Source: Acidimicrobiaceae bacterium
GTDB lineage: Bacteria; Actinomycetota; Acidimicrobiia; Acidimicrobiales; RAAP-2
Reading direction: 5' to 3'
DNA: 36,454 nt
NCBI GenBank assembly: GCA_003151555.1
Contig: PLXU01000067.1
Span: forward strand, 1 to 36,454
Shown one piece after another: positions 10,016 to 18,997 of this stretch (positions are counted from its first letter, which is position 1; each line of letters opens with the position of its first letter). A model generated the notes under the pieces. It saw nothing but the letters and a program-made list of their open reading frames with translations. It was not told the origin of the DNA and made no database searches. Made by a program: the position numbers and the translations under genes.

Positions 10016-10885
10016 TCATCGGTCGATCCCCATGGTGAGACCCTGGATGAGGAAGCGCTGGAAGCCCAAGTAGACCAGCATCGCCGGCAGCGCCGACACC
10101 AATGATCCGGCCAACAACTCGGGGATCGAAGTGGTTCGTCCCGCCGCCAACGCCGCCAGTCCCACGGTGATGGGCCGCTGGCTGGGGTTCTGCAGGAAGA
10201 GCAGGCCCACCAGCAGGTCGTCCCAAATTTGAATGAACTGCAGCACCGTCACCGTCGCGATCGCCGGCAGGGCCATCGGCAGGATGAGACGGGTGAGCAC
10301 GCCGGTGTAGCCCAGTCCGTCGACGATGCCCGCTTCAATGAGCTCGTCGGGGATGCGACGAAAGTACGTCGTAAAGAGAAAAATGGAAAAGGGCGTGCCG
10401 AGCGCCGCGTAGACAATGACGGCGCCGAAGTAACTGGTCGTCAGTCCCAGCTTGGCCATGTTGACGAATTCGGGCATGAGTATTGCCTGCAACGGGACCA
10501 TCATGGCGCTCACCACGGTCAAGAACACCACGTTCGAGCCACGAAACTGGAGCTTGGCGAAGGCGAAGCCGGCGGCCCCGCCCACGACGAGCACGATGAA
10601 GATCGAGGCCGAACAGATGATGGTCGAGTTGAGCAACTCCTGATAGATCGGCAAGGTCTGATTGAGATCCTTCCAACTCTGCAGCGATGAACCACGGCCG
10701 ATCAGGTACTGGCTCTCGGTCTTAAAGCTGGTGACCAGCATCACCACGAACGGGTACAGCATCACGCCGGCGACCAGGATCATGACCACGAGCAGTACGG
10801 CGCGCGCGACGCGCCGGCGAATCTGACGCGGCGTCAGTTTGGGCGGCGTGGCGACGTGCGCCGGCGTGACGAGCGCGGTGCTCAT
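10016..10885 (-). CDS. Carbohydrate ABC transporter permease (MalG-like)
   Basis: MSTALVTPAHVATPPKLTPRQIRRRVARAVLLVVMILVAGVMLYPFVVMLVTSFKTES; EAA-like loop ELIEAGIVDGLGYTGVLTRLILPMALPAIAT. ATG at 10885 overlaps the upstream gene stop; track ORF to 11167 is over-extended. Confidence 0.93.
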   Translation of the reverse strand: MSTALVTPAHVATPPKLTPRQIRRRVARAVLLVVMILVAGVMLYPFVVMLVTSFKTESQYLIGRGSSLQSWKDLNQTLPIYQELLNSTIICSASIFIVLVVGGAAGFAFAKLQFRGSNVVFLTVVSAMMVPLQAILMPEFVNMAKLGLTTSYFGAVIVYAALGTPFSIFLFTTYFRRIPDELIEAGIVDGLGYTGVLTRLILPMALPAIATVTVLQFIQIWDDLLVGLLFLQNPSQRPITVGLAALAAGRTTSIPELLAGSLVSALPAMLVYLGFQRFLIQGLTMGIDR

Positions 10886-11826
10886 CAGTCCTTCGCCCCT
10901 AGCAGGCGCAGTTGAAAGACGCCCACCACGCACATGATGATGAAGAGAATCAAGCCGTAGAGGGCGGCTGTGCCGAACTGGGCCTGGGCGAAACCGGTCT
11001 GGTAGACCAGAAACTCCATTGTCGTGGTGGAGTAGCCCGGACCGCCGCCGGTCATGACAAATATCAGGCTGAAGAGCGCGGAGAAGGCCGAGATGATCGT
11101 GATCACGAAGGCCAGCTGGATGAACCGGGTGAGGTGGGGAATCGTGATGTGGCGAAAGATCTTCCACGAGCTGGCGCCGTCTATGCGCGCGGCCTCTTCC
11201 TGACTGGGGTCGAGGGTGGCCAGCCCGGTGAGAAAGAGCATCGTGTTGGTGCCGATCATGGAGAAGATGAACGTCACGCCGAGCGCGATGAGGGCCGTCG
11301 ACTCATTGCCGAGCAGATTGGTGTGCGAATGAGAAAAGCCCAGCCAGTCGAGCATCGAGTTGAGGGTTCCCGAGTAGGCGAAGAAGTGCTCGGCCACGAG
11401 ACCAATCACGACCCACGAAATTGCCGTGGGCAAAAAATAGATCGAGCGGAAAATCTTCCAGCCGGCCACCTTTTGGTGCAGCAGCACCGCGATGCACAGC
11501 GGAATGCCCAGCGCGAAGGGCACCGACAGCAAGAGCAACGCGTTGTTTTCCAGCACTCGCCACATCGTCGGATTGTGGAAGGCCTGGGTCCACGCCGACG
11601 GACCTATCCAGGTCGTCGTCACACCGTTCCACTCGGTCATGGAGTAGTACACCGCTTGGCCAATGGGAACAACGATCAGCAAGGTGATGAGCACCAGGGC
11701 GGGCAACGTCAAGACGAGGCCCATGCGCCGGCGACGGCGGGTCAACAGCGACGTCGAGTACGTGGGGCGAAAGCGTGACCCGGCGCGTCTCGGTGTGCGT
11801 CGTAGGTCCAGCGCCGATATCGCCAT
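10885..11826 (-). CDS. Carbohydrate ABC transporter permease (MalF-like)
   Basis: 313 aa, multiple TM helices; EAA-like loop EEAARIDGASSWKIFRHITIPHLTRF. Confidence 0.93.
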   Translation of the reverse strand: MAISALDLRRTPRRAGSRFRPTYSTSLLTRRRRRMGLVLTLPALVLITLLIVVPIGQAVYYSMTEWNGVTTTWIGPSAWTQAFHNPTMWRVLENNALLLLSVPFALGIPLCIAVLLHQKVAGWKIFRSIYFLPTAISWVVIGLVAEHFFAYSGTLNSMLDWLGFSHSHTNLLGNESTALIALGVTFIFSMIGTNTMLFLTGLATLDPSQEEAARIDGASSWKIFRHITIPHLTRFIQLAFVITIISAFSALFSLIFVMTGGGPGYSTTTMEFLVYQTGFAQAQFGTAALYGLILFIIMCVVGVFQLRLLGAKD

Positions 11827-11851
11827 TAAACCGTTGCCCCTTGCTGGCTAG

Positions 11852-11894
11852 ACACGCCTGGCCCGGTGCTGTGAGTGCACCAGGCCAGGCGTGT
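11852..11894. repeat. Perfectly placed intercistronic hairpin between substrate-binding protein and permease genes
   Basis: acacgcctggcccggtgc - tgtgagt - gcaccaggccaggcgtgt: 18-bp stem with one mismatched/G-T position and 7-nt loop; no evident T-tract. Confidence 0.85.
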
Positions 11895-11905
11895 GATGTT
11901 GTTAT

Positions 11906-13210
11906 CTATCCGGCGTACGCCTTGCCACGTTGGCTGGCCGGCAACTGTTGCCACGTCTGCTGCATCTTTTGCAGGGCCGCCGAAGGCGTTGTCTGATTTG
12001 CCAGTACGGTCGTCAGCTCGCTGCTACCGGCATTGACGACGTTGCCCTGGGTGACGTTGTCCAACATTGGATACACCGTGAGGTGCTGTTGGGTCACGAA
12101 GTTCAACATCTGCTGGTTGACCGGGTTGGTGGTCGTCGTACCCTGCAGGTCGGGAATGAGGCCGGCCTTGTTGATAATCGCCGCCGCCGCCGGGGTCGTC
12201 ATGAACGTCTCGAACTTGTAGTCGTCCGCTAAGTGCTTGGAGTAGTTCATGACGCTGATGCCGTCACCGGGGAAGTCGACCACGCCCTTGATGGGCTTGG
12301 CCGAGAAAGGTGGCACGAAGGCCGCTACCTTCGATCCCATGGCCGCGGTGTACGTCGCCGTGTCCCAGGTGCCGTCCATGATCATGGCCGCCTTGCCCTT
12401 TTCGAACTGCTGGATGTTGGTGGTGTTGGTCAGCACGTCGGGGTTGGTGCAACCCATGGTCTTGAGCTTCTGCCACGCCGCCAGCGACGCTTCGGTGGTC
12501 TTGGACGTCCAGGGGATCGAGCCGTTGTAGAGGCTCTTCCACTGGGCCACCGAGTAGTCACCAATCATCATGTAGCTGAGGTCGTACCAGGGGTAAAACT
12601 CGGCGCCCAGGGCTTGGCCGCCGTTGCCGTAGGAGAAGGGCGTGACGCCGATCTTCTTCAGCTTGGTGCAGGCAGCGTACAACTGCGTCCAGTCGGTGGG
12701 CACCGACGTGACACCGGCCCGGGCAAAGAGCGCCTTGTTGTAGAAGCCAATGTAGAACTGGGTCTCCAACGGCATTACCAACGGGTCCGACGTACCGGTC
12801 ATGCCCGGCGTCATCCACTGCAGTCCCTCCATCTTGCTCAGGGCCGTGGCCGACACGTGACCCTTGAGGGGCTGAATCATGCCCGAGTACTGCAAGGCGT
12901 ACAGGCCCGTCCACATGACCGCCAGGTCCGGCCCGCTCTTGGACACGTCCGCCGACTGCAGCAGCGGGAAGTAGTTGTCCGCCGGCTCCGACACCACGTT
13001 GACGGCGATGTTCGGATTCTGCACCGTGAATGCCTTGGCAATGGCTTTGATCGCCACGGCGTTCGACTCCGTGCCATAGTTCTCCCACAGCGTTAACGTC
13101 ACCTTGCTCGACGACGCGCCAGCCAACATCGGAACAGCGACAAGAACACTGCTAGCTATTAGCGCGGCGGCGAGAAACTTCGCTGGGTTTCTCCTCCAAT
13201 TTTTTCTCAC
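11906..13210 (-). CDS. Extracellular sugar-binding protein of ABC transporter (family 1 type)
   Basis: Signal-peptide N-terminus; VTLTLWENYGTESNAVAIKAIAKAFTVQNPNIAVNVV...; GKAAMIMDGTWD motif; adjacent to permeases. GTG start preceded by AAGGGG. Confidence 0.93.
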   Translation of the reverse strand: MRKNWRRNPAKFLAAALIASSVLVAVPMLAGASSSKVTLTLWENYGTESNAVAIKAIAKAFTVQNPNIAVNVVSEPADNYFPLLQSADVSKSGPDLAVMWTGLYALQYSGMIQPLKGHVSATALSKMEGLQWMTPGMTGTSDPLVMPLETQFYIGFYNKALFARAGVTSVPTDWTQLYAACTKLKKIGVTPFSYGNGGQALGAEFYPWYDLSYMMIGDYSVAQWKSLYNGSIPWTSKTTEASLAAWQKLKTMGCTNPDVLTNTTNIQQFEKGKAAMIMDGTWDTATYTAAMGSKVAAFVPPFSAKPIKGVVDFPGDGISVMNYSKHLADDYKFETFMTTPAAAAIINKAGLIPDLQGTTTTNPVNQQMLNFVTQQHLTVYPMLDNVTQGNVVNAGSSELTTVLANQTTPSAALQKMQQTWQQLPASQRGKAYAG

Positions 13211-13282
13211 ATCAGTCCCCTTATACCCTTCAATTCACGACAGCCGCTCTGGCCGCCGTTCCTAGACCAACGTGTGCGTCGG

Positions 13283-14998
13283 TCAAGACCTTCCCACCAC
13301 GGGCTCTTCGAGCCGCGGCGTCACCCCTGGCGTACCCGCCAGAAAATCAAAGTCGCACCCGTCGGGTGCCTGCTGCACGTGCGCGAGGTACATGGCTTGA
13401 TAGCCGCGCGCGTCGCTTCGTTTCAAGTCGCTGCGCGCTCTTCGCCGATCAAGTTCAGGTCCGTCAACCTCGAGATCAATGGTCCCGGCGTCGGCGTCCA
13501 CACTGATCATGTCGCCCGACTCCACTAAACCAATCGCGCCGCCCACGGCCGCCTCGGGCGCCACGTGTAGAAAAACCGTGCCGAAACTAGTGCCGCTCAT
13601 GCGGGCATCGGTGACGCGCACCATGTCGTTGACGCCCGCGCGCAGCACGCTCTTGGGCAGCGACACCATTCCCCACTCGGGCATGCCCGGCCCGCCGACC
13701 GGACCGGCACCGGCGAGCACCAGCACCGACGTTGGATCGACGTCATCGTCCGACGACGTTGCCTCGGCCACGTCGACCGCGGATCGCATGACGAGCGCCG
13801 GACCTCGATGGCTCAGCAATTGAGTCGTCGCCGCGCAGCGCTTGATGAGGGCCCCGTCGGGGGCGAGGTTGCCGTAGACCACGCGAAACGCTCCGCCGGC
13901 GTCCAGCGGATCTTCGAGCGCGCGGATGACCTCACCGGTGTTCGCGGCGTTTCGGGCCCATTGGTCACACGTTCGTCCGTCGGCCATCACCACGTCTGGG
14001 TCGAGCCTGGCGCCCAACGCTCGCCACACGCTGGGCGTACCGCCAGCGCGGTCGAAGTCTTCCATCAGCCCGGAGCCGGTTGGTTCGATGTCCACGAGCA
14101 CCGGCGTCGACCGCCCGGCTCCGTCGACGTCCTTGAGTCCGAAGGTCACGCCCAGACGACGCGCGAGCGCCGTGAGATGGATGACGGCGTTGGTCGAGCC
14201 ACCAATCGCGCTCAGTACCTGGGCTGCGTTGACGAAGGCTTGGCGAGTGGCAACGCTCGCGGGCGTGACGTCGTCTCGCACCATGTTCACGATGCGAAGA
14301 CCCACCGCCCGGGCGTAGTCCAAGTGGCGAGCATCGCCGGCCGGCACTGACGTCGAACCGGGCCACGCGAATCCCAGCGTTTCGGCGAGCGCGCCCATCG
14401 TCGAGGCGGTTCCCATCGTGTTACAGGTACCGCGTCCCAGCGTCAGCGCAACTTCCAACTGGGCCCACTCCTCGTCGCTCAGCGTGCCAGCGCGACGAGA
14501 CTCCCACAGGCGCCACAGATCCGTGCCCGTCCCGATCCGTCTCCCCTGAAAATGGGCACTGGGCCGCGGCCCAGCCGTGACCAGCAGGGTGGGCAGGTTG
14601 GTGCTGATGGCGCCCATGAGGGCGGCCGGTACCGACTTATCGCAGGCCGCGAGGACGATCACGGCGTCCAGGGGCTGGCTGCGCAACGACTCTTCCACTT
14701 CCATCGCCACCAAGTTGCGGTACAACATGGCGGCCGGCTTCATGAGGTCCTCGCCCAGGGACATGACGGGGAATTCAACGGCCACGCCCCCGGCCTGGGC
14801 GACGCCGGCCTTGATCGAAGGGATCAAATCATTGAGCGGCTGATTACAGGGATTAAGGTCGCTGGCCGAATTGGCCAGGCCAATGACGGGCACACCGCCC
14901 TTGGCCGACACGCTTTGGCCCCCCATGGCCAGTGCGACGCGCGCGTCGAGGGCAACTTCGTCGTCGCCACTCAACCAAGCATCGCTGCGCAGCTTCAT
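13283..14998 (-). CDS. IlvD/Edd family dehydratase (candidate aldonate/sugar-acid dehydratase)
   Basis: Cluster-binding motifs NPCNQPLNDL, AACDKSVPAALMGA, GRGTCNTMGTASTMGALAETLG; GGSTNAVIHLTALARR; DARMSGTSFGTVFLHVAPEAAVGGAIGLVESGD. Confidence 0.93.
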   Translation of the reverse strand: MKLRSDAWLSGDDEVALDARVALAMGGQSVSAKGGVPVIGLANSASDLNPCNQPLNDLIPSIKAGVAQAGGVAVEFPVMSLGEDLMKPAAMLYRNLVAMEVEESLRSQPLDAVIVLAACDKSVPAALMGAISTNLPTLLVTAGPRPSAHFQGRRIGTGTDLWRLWESRRAGTLSDEEWAQLEVALTLGRGTCNTMGTASTMGALAETLGFAWPGSTSVPAGDARHLDYARAVGLRIVNMVRDDVTPASVATRQAFVNAAQVLSAIGGSTNAVIHLTALARRLGVTFGLKDVDGAGRSTPVLVDIEPTGSGLMEDFDRAGGTPSVWRALGARLDPDVVMADGRTCDQWARNAANTGEVIRALEDPLDAGGAFRVVYGNLAPDGALIKRCAATTQLLSHRGPALVMRSAVDVAEATSSDDDVDPTSVLVLAGAGPVGGPGMPEWGMVSLPKSVLRAGVNDMVRVTDARMSGTSFGTVFLHVAPEAAVGGAIGLVESGDMISVDADAGTIDLEVDGPELDRRRARSDLKRSDARGYQAMYLAHVQQAPDGCDFDFLAGTPGVTPRLEEPVVGRS

Positions 14999-15951
14999 CG
15001 CAGGGGAACCCCAAGGCCCTTCGCGCCGGCCAAGGACATGACGAGGTCACTTTCGCTGCGCTTGATCCATTCAATAGATATGGCGGCGCGACGCACTTTT
15101 TCGCGCACGTTCCCCACCACGTCTGAGGAGAGATGCTGTCCGGCCGGATACACGGCGCGAGCGTTACGAAGTCCGTACTTGGCGTAGACCGGCGCCGCGA
15201 CCAACACCGTTTCGACCACTTCGTGTCCGCGCACCATGCCGCCGAGAGAGTCGGGGGCCTCAAGATAGATATCGATGGGCGTCTCGGCGACCGCGCGCAC
15301 TTCGCACAGCTCCATCAACGTCATGTCGGAAGGGATATTGATCGTGCTGGCTCCGAGTTTGGCCAGCATTCGAAACGCGACGGGATTGGACGGCGCCAAT
15401 ACCGCCGACGCCTTCCAAACAATGTCGCTGGGCAACTGATTCGCCGCGACCAACTCACCGACGATTTCCAAGAGGCCCAAATCGGCGACCAAAAAACCAC
15501 GGATGCCTGATTCGAGGGCGCGGTGAATGTCTTCGAGGGCGTAACGAAGTTGGTGCAGGCCGCGAAGGTGACCCGACATCGATCGGCCCTCCGACGCGTG
15601 TACCGCGCCCCCGGTGCCGAACTCTTCGCGAGGGCCCACAAAAAGGCTTACTTCGATACCGCGGTCCGCGCCCATGGCGGCCATCTCACCCAACTCCTTT
15701 TCACTCAACAACATGGCGCCGCTGCCCTGGGAAACGCGATGCACGGTGACACCCAACCGGTCCGACTCTTCAATGACGGCCGCCATGGCGGAGGGATTTT
15801 CCACCGACGGTATTTCCACGCGCATCTGGGCACCATCGGGGAACCGAGCCACGCTCAAGGAGAGCTCCAACTTGTGAAAGCCGACCGTGTCGTCGAGCGC
15901 TCGATTGCCGGCTGGCGTCCCGGCGCCCCTGATCTCATTTTTGTTGCTCAT
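14995..15951 (-). CDS. Peptidase U32-like / TIM-barrel family protein of unknown function
   Basis: 318 aa; alternating beta/alpha pattern with GIRGFLVADLGLLEIVGELV, IVWKASAVLAPSNPVAFRMLAKLGASTINIPSDMTLMELCEV and PIDIYLEAPDSLGGMVRGHEV resembling U32 barrels; 4-bp overlap with dehydratase gene. Confidence 0.6.
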   Translation of the reverse strand: MSNKNEIRGAGTPAGNRALDDTVGFHKLELSLSVARFPDGAQMRVEIPSVENPSAMAAVIEESDRLGVTVHRVSQGSGAMLLSEKELGEMAAMGADRGIEVSLFVGPREEFGTGGAVHASEGRSMSGHLRGLHQLRYALEDIHRALESGIRGFLVADLGLLEIVGELVAANQLPSDIVWKASAVLAPSNPVAFRMLAKLGASTINIPSDMTLMELCEVRAVAETPIDIYLEAPDSLGGMVRGHEVVETVLVAAPVYAKYGLRNARAVYPAGQHLSSDVVGNVREKVRRAAISIEWIKRSESDLVMSLAGAKGLGVPLR

Positions 15952-15964
15952 GATCCCCCTTTGA

Positions 15965-17101
15965 TCACTCCAACACCAACAGATCTGCGGCGCTCAACGG
16001 ATCGTCCGGATCACATCGGGGCCACAGCCCGGTTGTCGTTACACACTCATTACCAGATTCACCGACCAAAAAGGTATCCTCGACCTTCGCTCCCCCGTGC
16101 AGGCTGGGATTCCAGGCAACGGCTACGTTTTGCTCGATTGGTCGTGACCAGAAGGCCGAGTGCGTGGCCTCGGGCGAAAGTTCGAATTCGCGTTGGGCGT
16201 AGCCAATGGGGCCTCCCTGAAAGTGATCGCGCCACGCCTGGCCGTGACCGACGTCTCGATAGGCACGTGAGAGCGCACCGTAAGCGTCGCCCCAGGTGGC
16301 GCCCGGAGTGCTCGCCAACAGCGTCGCGCGCGCGACCGACGACACCAACGCGTAATCGTCGCTCAGTCGTTGGTCGGCGCTGTTGGTCGCCATGCGAGTG
16401 GCCGCCACGTGCAGGCCGCTCCAGCGCACCACCACCACGGCCATCAAGAGTTCATTCACCACCGCGCCGCACATCATGGGGTGTCGAAACGTCTTGACGC
16501 GATCGTCACCACCAACGATGAGGCAGACCGCCTCGGCACCGATGGTTTCCAGACCGAGCTGAATCTCGCCGGCCACCGAGAAGTCCGCGGTTATTCCGGG
16601 CTGCCACGCACGAACGGCCTCTTCCAAGACTCGCGCCGACTCGGCGCCGAGCCAACGCAACATCTCGCGCTCGCCGCCCGAGAGAACCATGCGAAAAGCA
16701 GTGAGCTCGGTCGAGACGTCCGTACCCAGACCAACGTCACTGAGGACATCTGCGTGATCGTGCTCGGCCGCGGCCAAAGCGGCCTTGGCGAAACCGTTCT
16801 CTTCGTACCAGGGAACCGCGACCACCTTGAAACCCAACTCTTCGAGTTCACCTTCGGCCGCGAAACGAGGGATCTCCACCGAGCTGATGAGCAGGGTCGG
16901 CTCCTTGGCGTCGACCAGCCAGACGGCATCGAATGCGGCGGTGCGGTCAATGGGTTGAGAGACCCCGCCCGTGGCCCAGGCCACGGATCCCGACGTGCCC
17001 AAGATCAATGGCGCGTCTCCGTGGACCCGTCGAATCGCCCTGAGCGCTTCGCGGGCGTGTTGCACCCTTGCCCGGCGGTGCTCCCTCGCATTCGGTATCA
17101 C
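15965..17101 (-). CDS. M24 (Xaa-Pro aminopeptidase/creatinase) fold protein lacking most metal ligands
   Basis: Track ORF reaches 17179; a GTG at 17101 with GGAG upstream is a plausible start. C-terminal pita-bread pattern WRDHFQGGPIGYAQREF...AVAWNPSLHGGAKVEDTFLVG. Confidence 0.78.
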   Translation of the reverse strand: MIPNAREHRRARVQHAREALRAIRRVHGDAPLILGTSGSVAWATGGVSQPIDRTAAFDAVWLVDAKEPTLLISSVEIPRFAAEGELEELGFKVVAVPWYEENGFAKAALAAAEHDHADVLSDVGLGTDVSTELTAFRMVLSGGEREMLRWLGAESARVLEEAVRAWQPGITADFSVAGEIQLGLETIGAEAVCLIVGGDDRVKTFRHPMMCGAVVNELLMAVVVVRWSGLHVAATRMATNSADQRLSDDYALVSSVARATLLASTPGATWGDAYGALSRAYRDVGHGQAWRDHFQGGPIGYAQREFELSPEATHSAFWSRPIEQNVAVAWNPSLHGGAKVEDTFLVGESGNECVTTTGLWPRCDPDDPLSAADLLVLE

Positions 17102-17200
17102 AGAACTCCGTTCGTGAATGTTTACGTTATCTAACCATAAAGTTTCCATCGTGGCCAGAGATTCCCACACATAATTCAAATTTCTGTATTGTGTTCGCTA

Positions 17201-17989
17201 ATGCCGAATTTAGAGACGACTGATCGGTACCAGGTTCGAAGCGTGGCGCGGGCCCTCGAGATGCTCGAGGCGGTGGGCGAAAGTGGCGAGACGGGTCTCA
17301 CCCTTACCGAAATGGCCCAGCGACTGGACATGGCCAAGAGCTCTACCATGGCGGCGGCACGAACGCTGGCGTCCTTCGGATTCCTGCGCATCGAAACGCC
17401 TGGTCCGCGTTACCACCTCGGCCTCGCCCTCCTGCGCTACGGCGATCTGGTGGCCCAGATGACGTCACTGGGAAAAATCGCACTGCCCCTGCTCAATGAG
17501 CTCACCGAAGAGACGGGCTTGACCTCGCGCCTGGCCATCAACGAGGAGGGCTACCCGGTTTTCATCGAGCGCGTCGACGGGCGGGGATCGGTTCGTTTTT
17601 ACACGCCACTCGGTCAACGTGAGTCGCCGCACAGCACTGCTGCGGGTAAGGCAATCCTGGCCCAGCTCGGCGAAGAGCAAGTCCTTCGCATTGTGAATGA
17701 AACTGACCTGGTTGCGAACGCGGCCAACTCCCTCACGACGATTGACGCGGTACTGAATGAGCTGAAGTACGTGCAATTGGTTGGCTACGCGATTGACAAC
17801 GAAGAAGAGGCTGACGGCATCATCTGCGTGGGCGCACCAATTTTCAATTACAACGGACACTGTGCGGGCGCCGTGAGCGTGACGGGTCTCAAGGTCGACA
17901 TCACCCAGCGGGTAATCGGGCCCTTGTGCACCACCGTGCTCAGCTACGCCGAACGGATCTCGGCCCTCATTGGCAACGTGCGCCTCTGA
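17201..17989 (+). CDS. IclR family transcriptional regulator
   Basis: MPNLETTDRYQVRSVARALEMLEAVGESGETGLTLTEMAQRLDMAKSSTMAAARTLASFGFLRI winged HTH plus effector-binding domain (SPHSTAAGKAILAQL, CVGAPIFNYNGHCAGAVSVTG). Confidence 0.94.
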   Translation: MPNLETTDRYQVRSVARALEMLEAVGESGETGLTLTEMAQRLDMAKSSTMAAARTLASFGFLRIETPGPRYHLGLALLRYGDLVAQMTSLGKIALPLLNELTEETGLTSRLAINEEGYPVFIERVDGRGSVRFYTPLGQRESPHSTAAGKAILAQLGEEQVLRIVNETDLVANAANSLTTIDAVLNELKYVQLVGYAIDNEEEADGIICVGAPIFNYNGHCAGAVSVTGLKVDITQRVIGPLCTTVLSYAERISALIGNVRL

Positions 17990-18984
17990 TGAGGGCCGTG
18001 GTGGTTGCGTCGCCCGGCCACGTGGCGCTGCAAGACATACCCGCACCGCTAGCCGCGCCGGGTGAACTCCTGATCCAACCAGTTGCTTGCGGCATGTGCG
18101 GCACCGACCTCGAATTGATCGATGGATCGATCGACCCCGCGTACGTGCGCTATCCGCTCGTCCTCGGTCATGAATGGGTTGGTCGGGTGCTTGACGGCGA
18201 TGGTGAGCCCACGGGCGGCCCCGTCGCCGTCGAAGGCATCATTCCCTGCGGGCACTGCGTCGAGTGCCTGATTGGCGCGACGAACCGTTGCGAGACCTAC
18301 GACGAAATTGGTTTCACCCGGCCCGGGGCGCTGGCCGAGTTAATCAGCGTGCCCGAAGGTCTGGTGCACTATCTGTTGCCTTCCGTATCCATGCTCGACG
18401 CCGCCCTGGTCGAACCAATGGCGGTGGTGTGGCGCGCGCTGGTACGTACTGCCATTCGTCCCCGCTCGACGTGCCTGGTGATTGGCGATGGCACGGTGGC
18501 GATGTTGGCGGTGCACTTACTGGGGCGCTTTGATCCTACGCGCATATCCATGTTGGGGGTACGTCCCGCCCAGCGTGAACTTGCCCTGCGAGCCGGGGCA
18601 AATGAGTTCCTCCTCGAACCGTCGGACCAGCGCTTCGACGTCATCATCGAGGCGGCAGGTCACGCGGAGGCCGTCACAACGGCCCTTTCTTCGATCGCTC
18701 GAGGTGGATCGATAACGTTGCTCGGTCTGCCACCCCACGGCACCCAAGTATCAATTGTCCCCGATGATTTTGTCAATAACGACATCACCTTGCAAGGCAG
18801 TTTCGGTTACACGCGCCAGCCCTGGTCCGACGTGGTCGCACTACTGAACGACGGTGAGGTCACGCCATCATTTCTCGTGACCCACACCTTTGGCATAGAT
18901 GATTTCAATCTCGCCATTGAAACCCTGCGTACTCCACCACCCGAGGCCGCGCGCGGCAAAGTGATGATGCTTCTCAACACGTAG
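17989..18984 (+). CDS. Zinc-type medium-chain alcohol/polyol/sugar dehydrogenase
   Basis: ATG overlaps IclR stop (TGATG). CGMCGTDLELIDG, LGHEWVGRVL, IPCGHCVECLIGATNRCETYDEIGFTRPGALAELISVP typical of the MDR superfamily. Confidence 0.92.
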   Translation: MRAVVVASPGHVALQDIPAPLAAPGELLIQPVACGMCGTDLELIDGSIDPAYVRYPLVLGHEWVGRVLDGDGEPTGGPVAVEGIIPCGHCVECLIGATNRCETYDEIGFTRPGALAELISVPEGLVHYLLPSVSMLDAALVEPMAVVWRALVRTAIRPRSTCLVIGDGTVAMLAVHLLGRFDPTRISMLGVRPAQRELALRAGANEFLLEPSDQRFDVIIEAAGHAEAVTTALSSIARGGSITLLGLPPHGTQVSIVPDDFVNNDITLQGSFGYTRQPWSDVVALLNDGEVTPSFLVTHTFGIDDFNLAIETLRTPPPEAARGKVMMLLNT

Positions 18985-18997
18985 CGCATCACGCGCA

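Noticed and set aside
8669-10105. 478-aa plus-strand ORF
   Set aside because: Antisense shadow of the ABC ATPase; low-complexity His/Arg/Gly-rich translation without family motifs.
12233-13096. 287-aa plus-strand ORF
   Set aside because: Antisense to the well-supported sugar-binding protein gene.
15523-16497. 324-aa plus-strand ORF
   Set aside because: Spans antisense of two coding genes with Arg/Pro-rich composition; GC-rich artefact.
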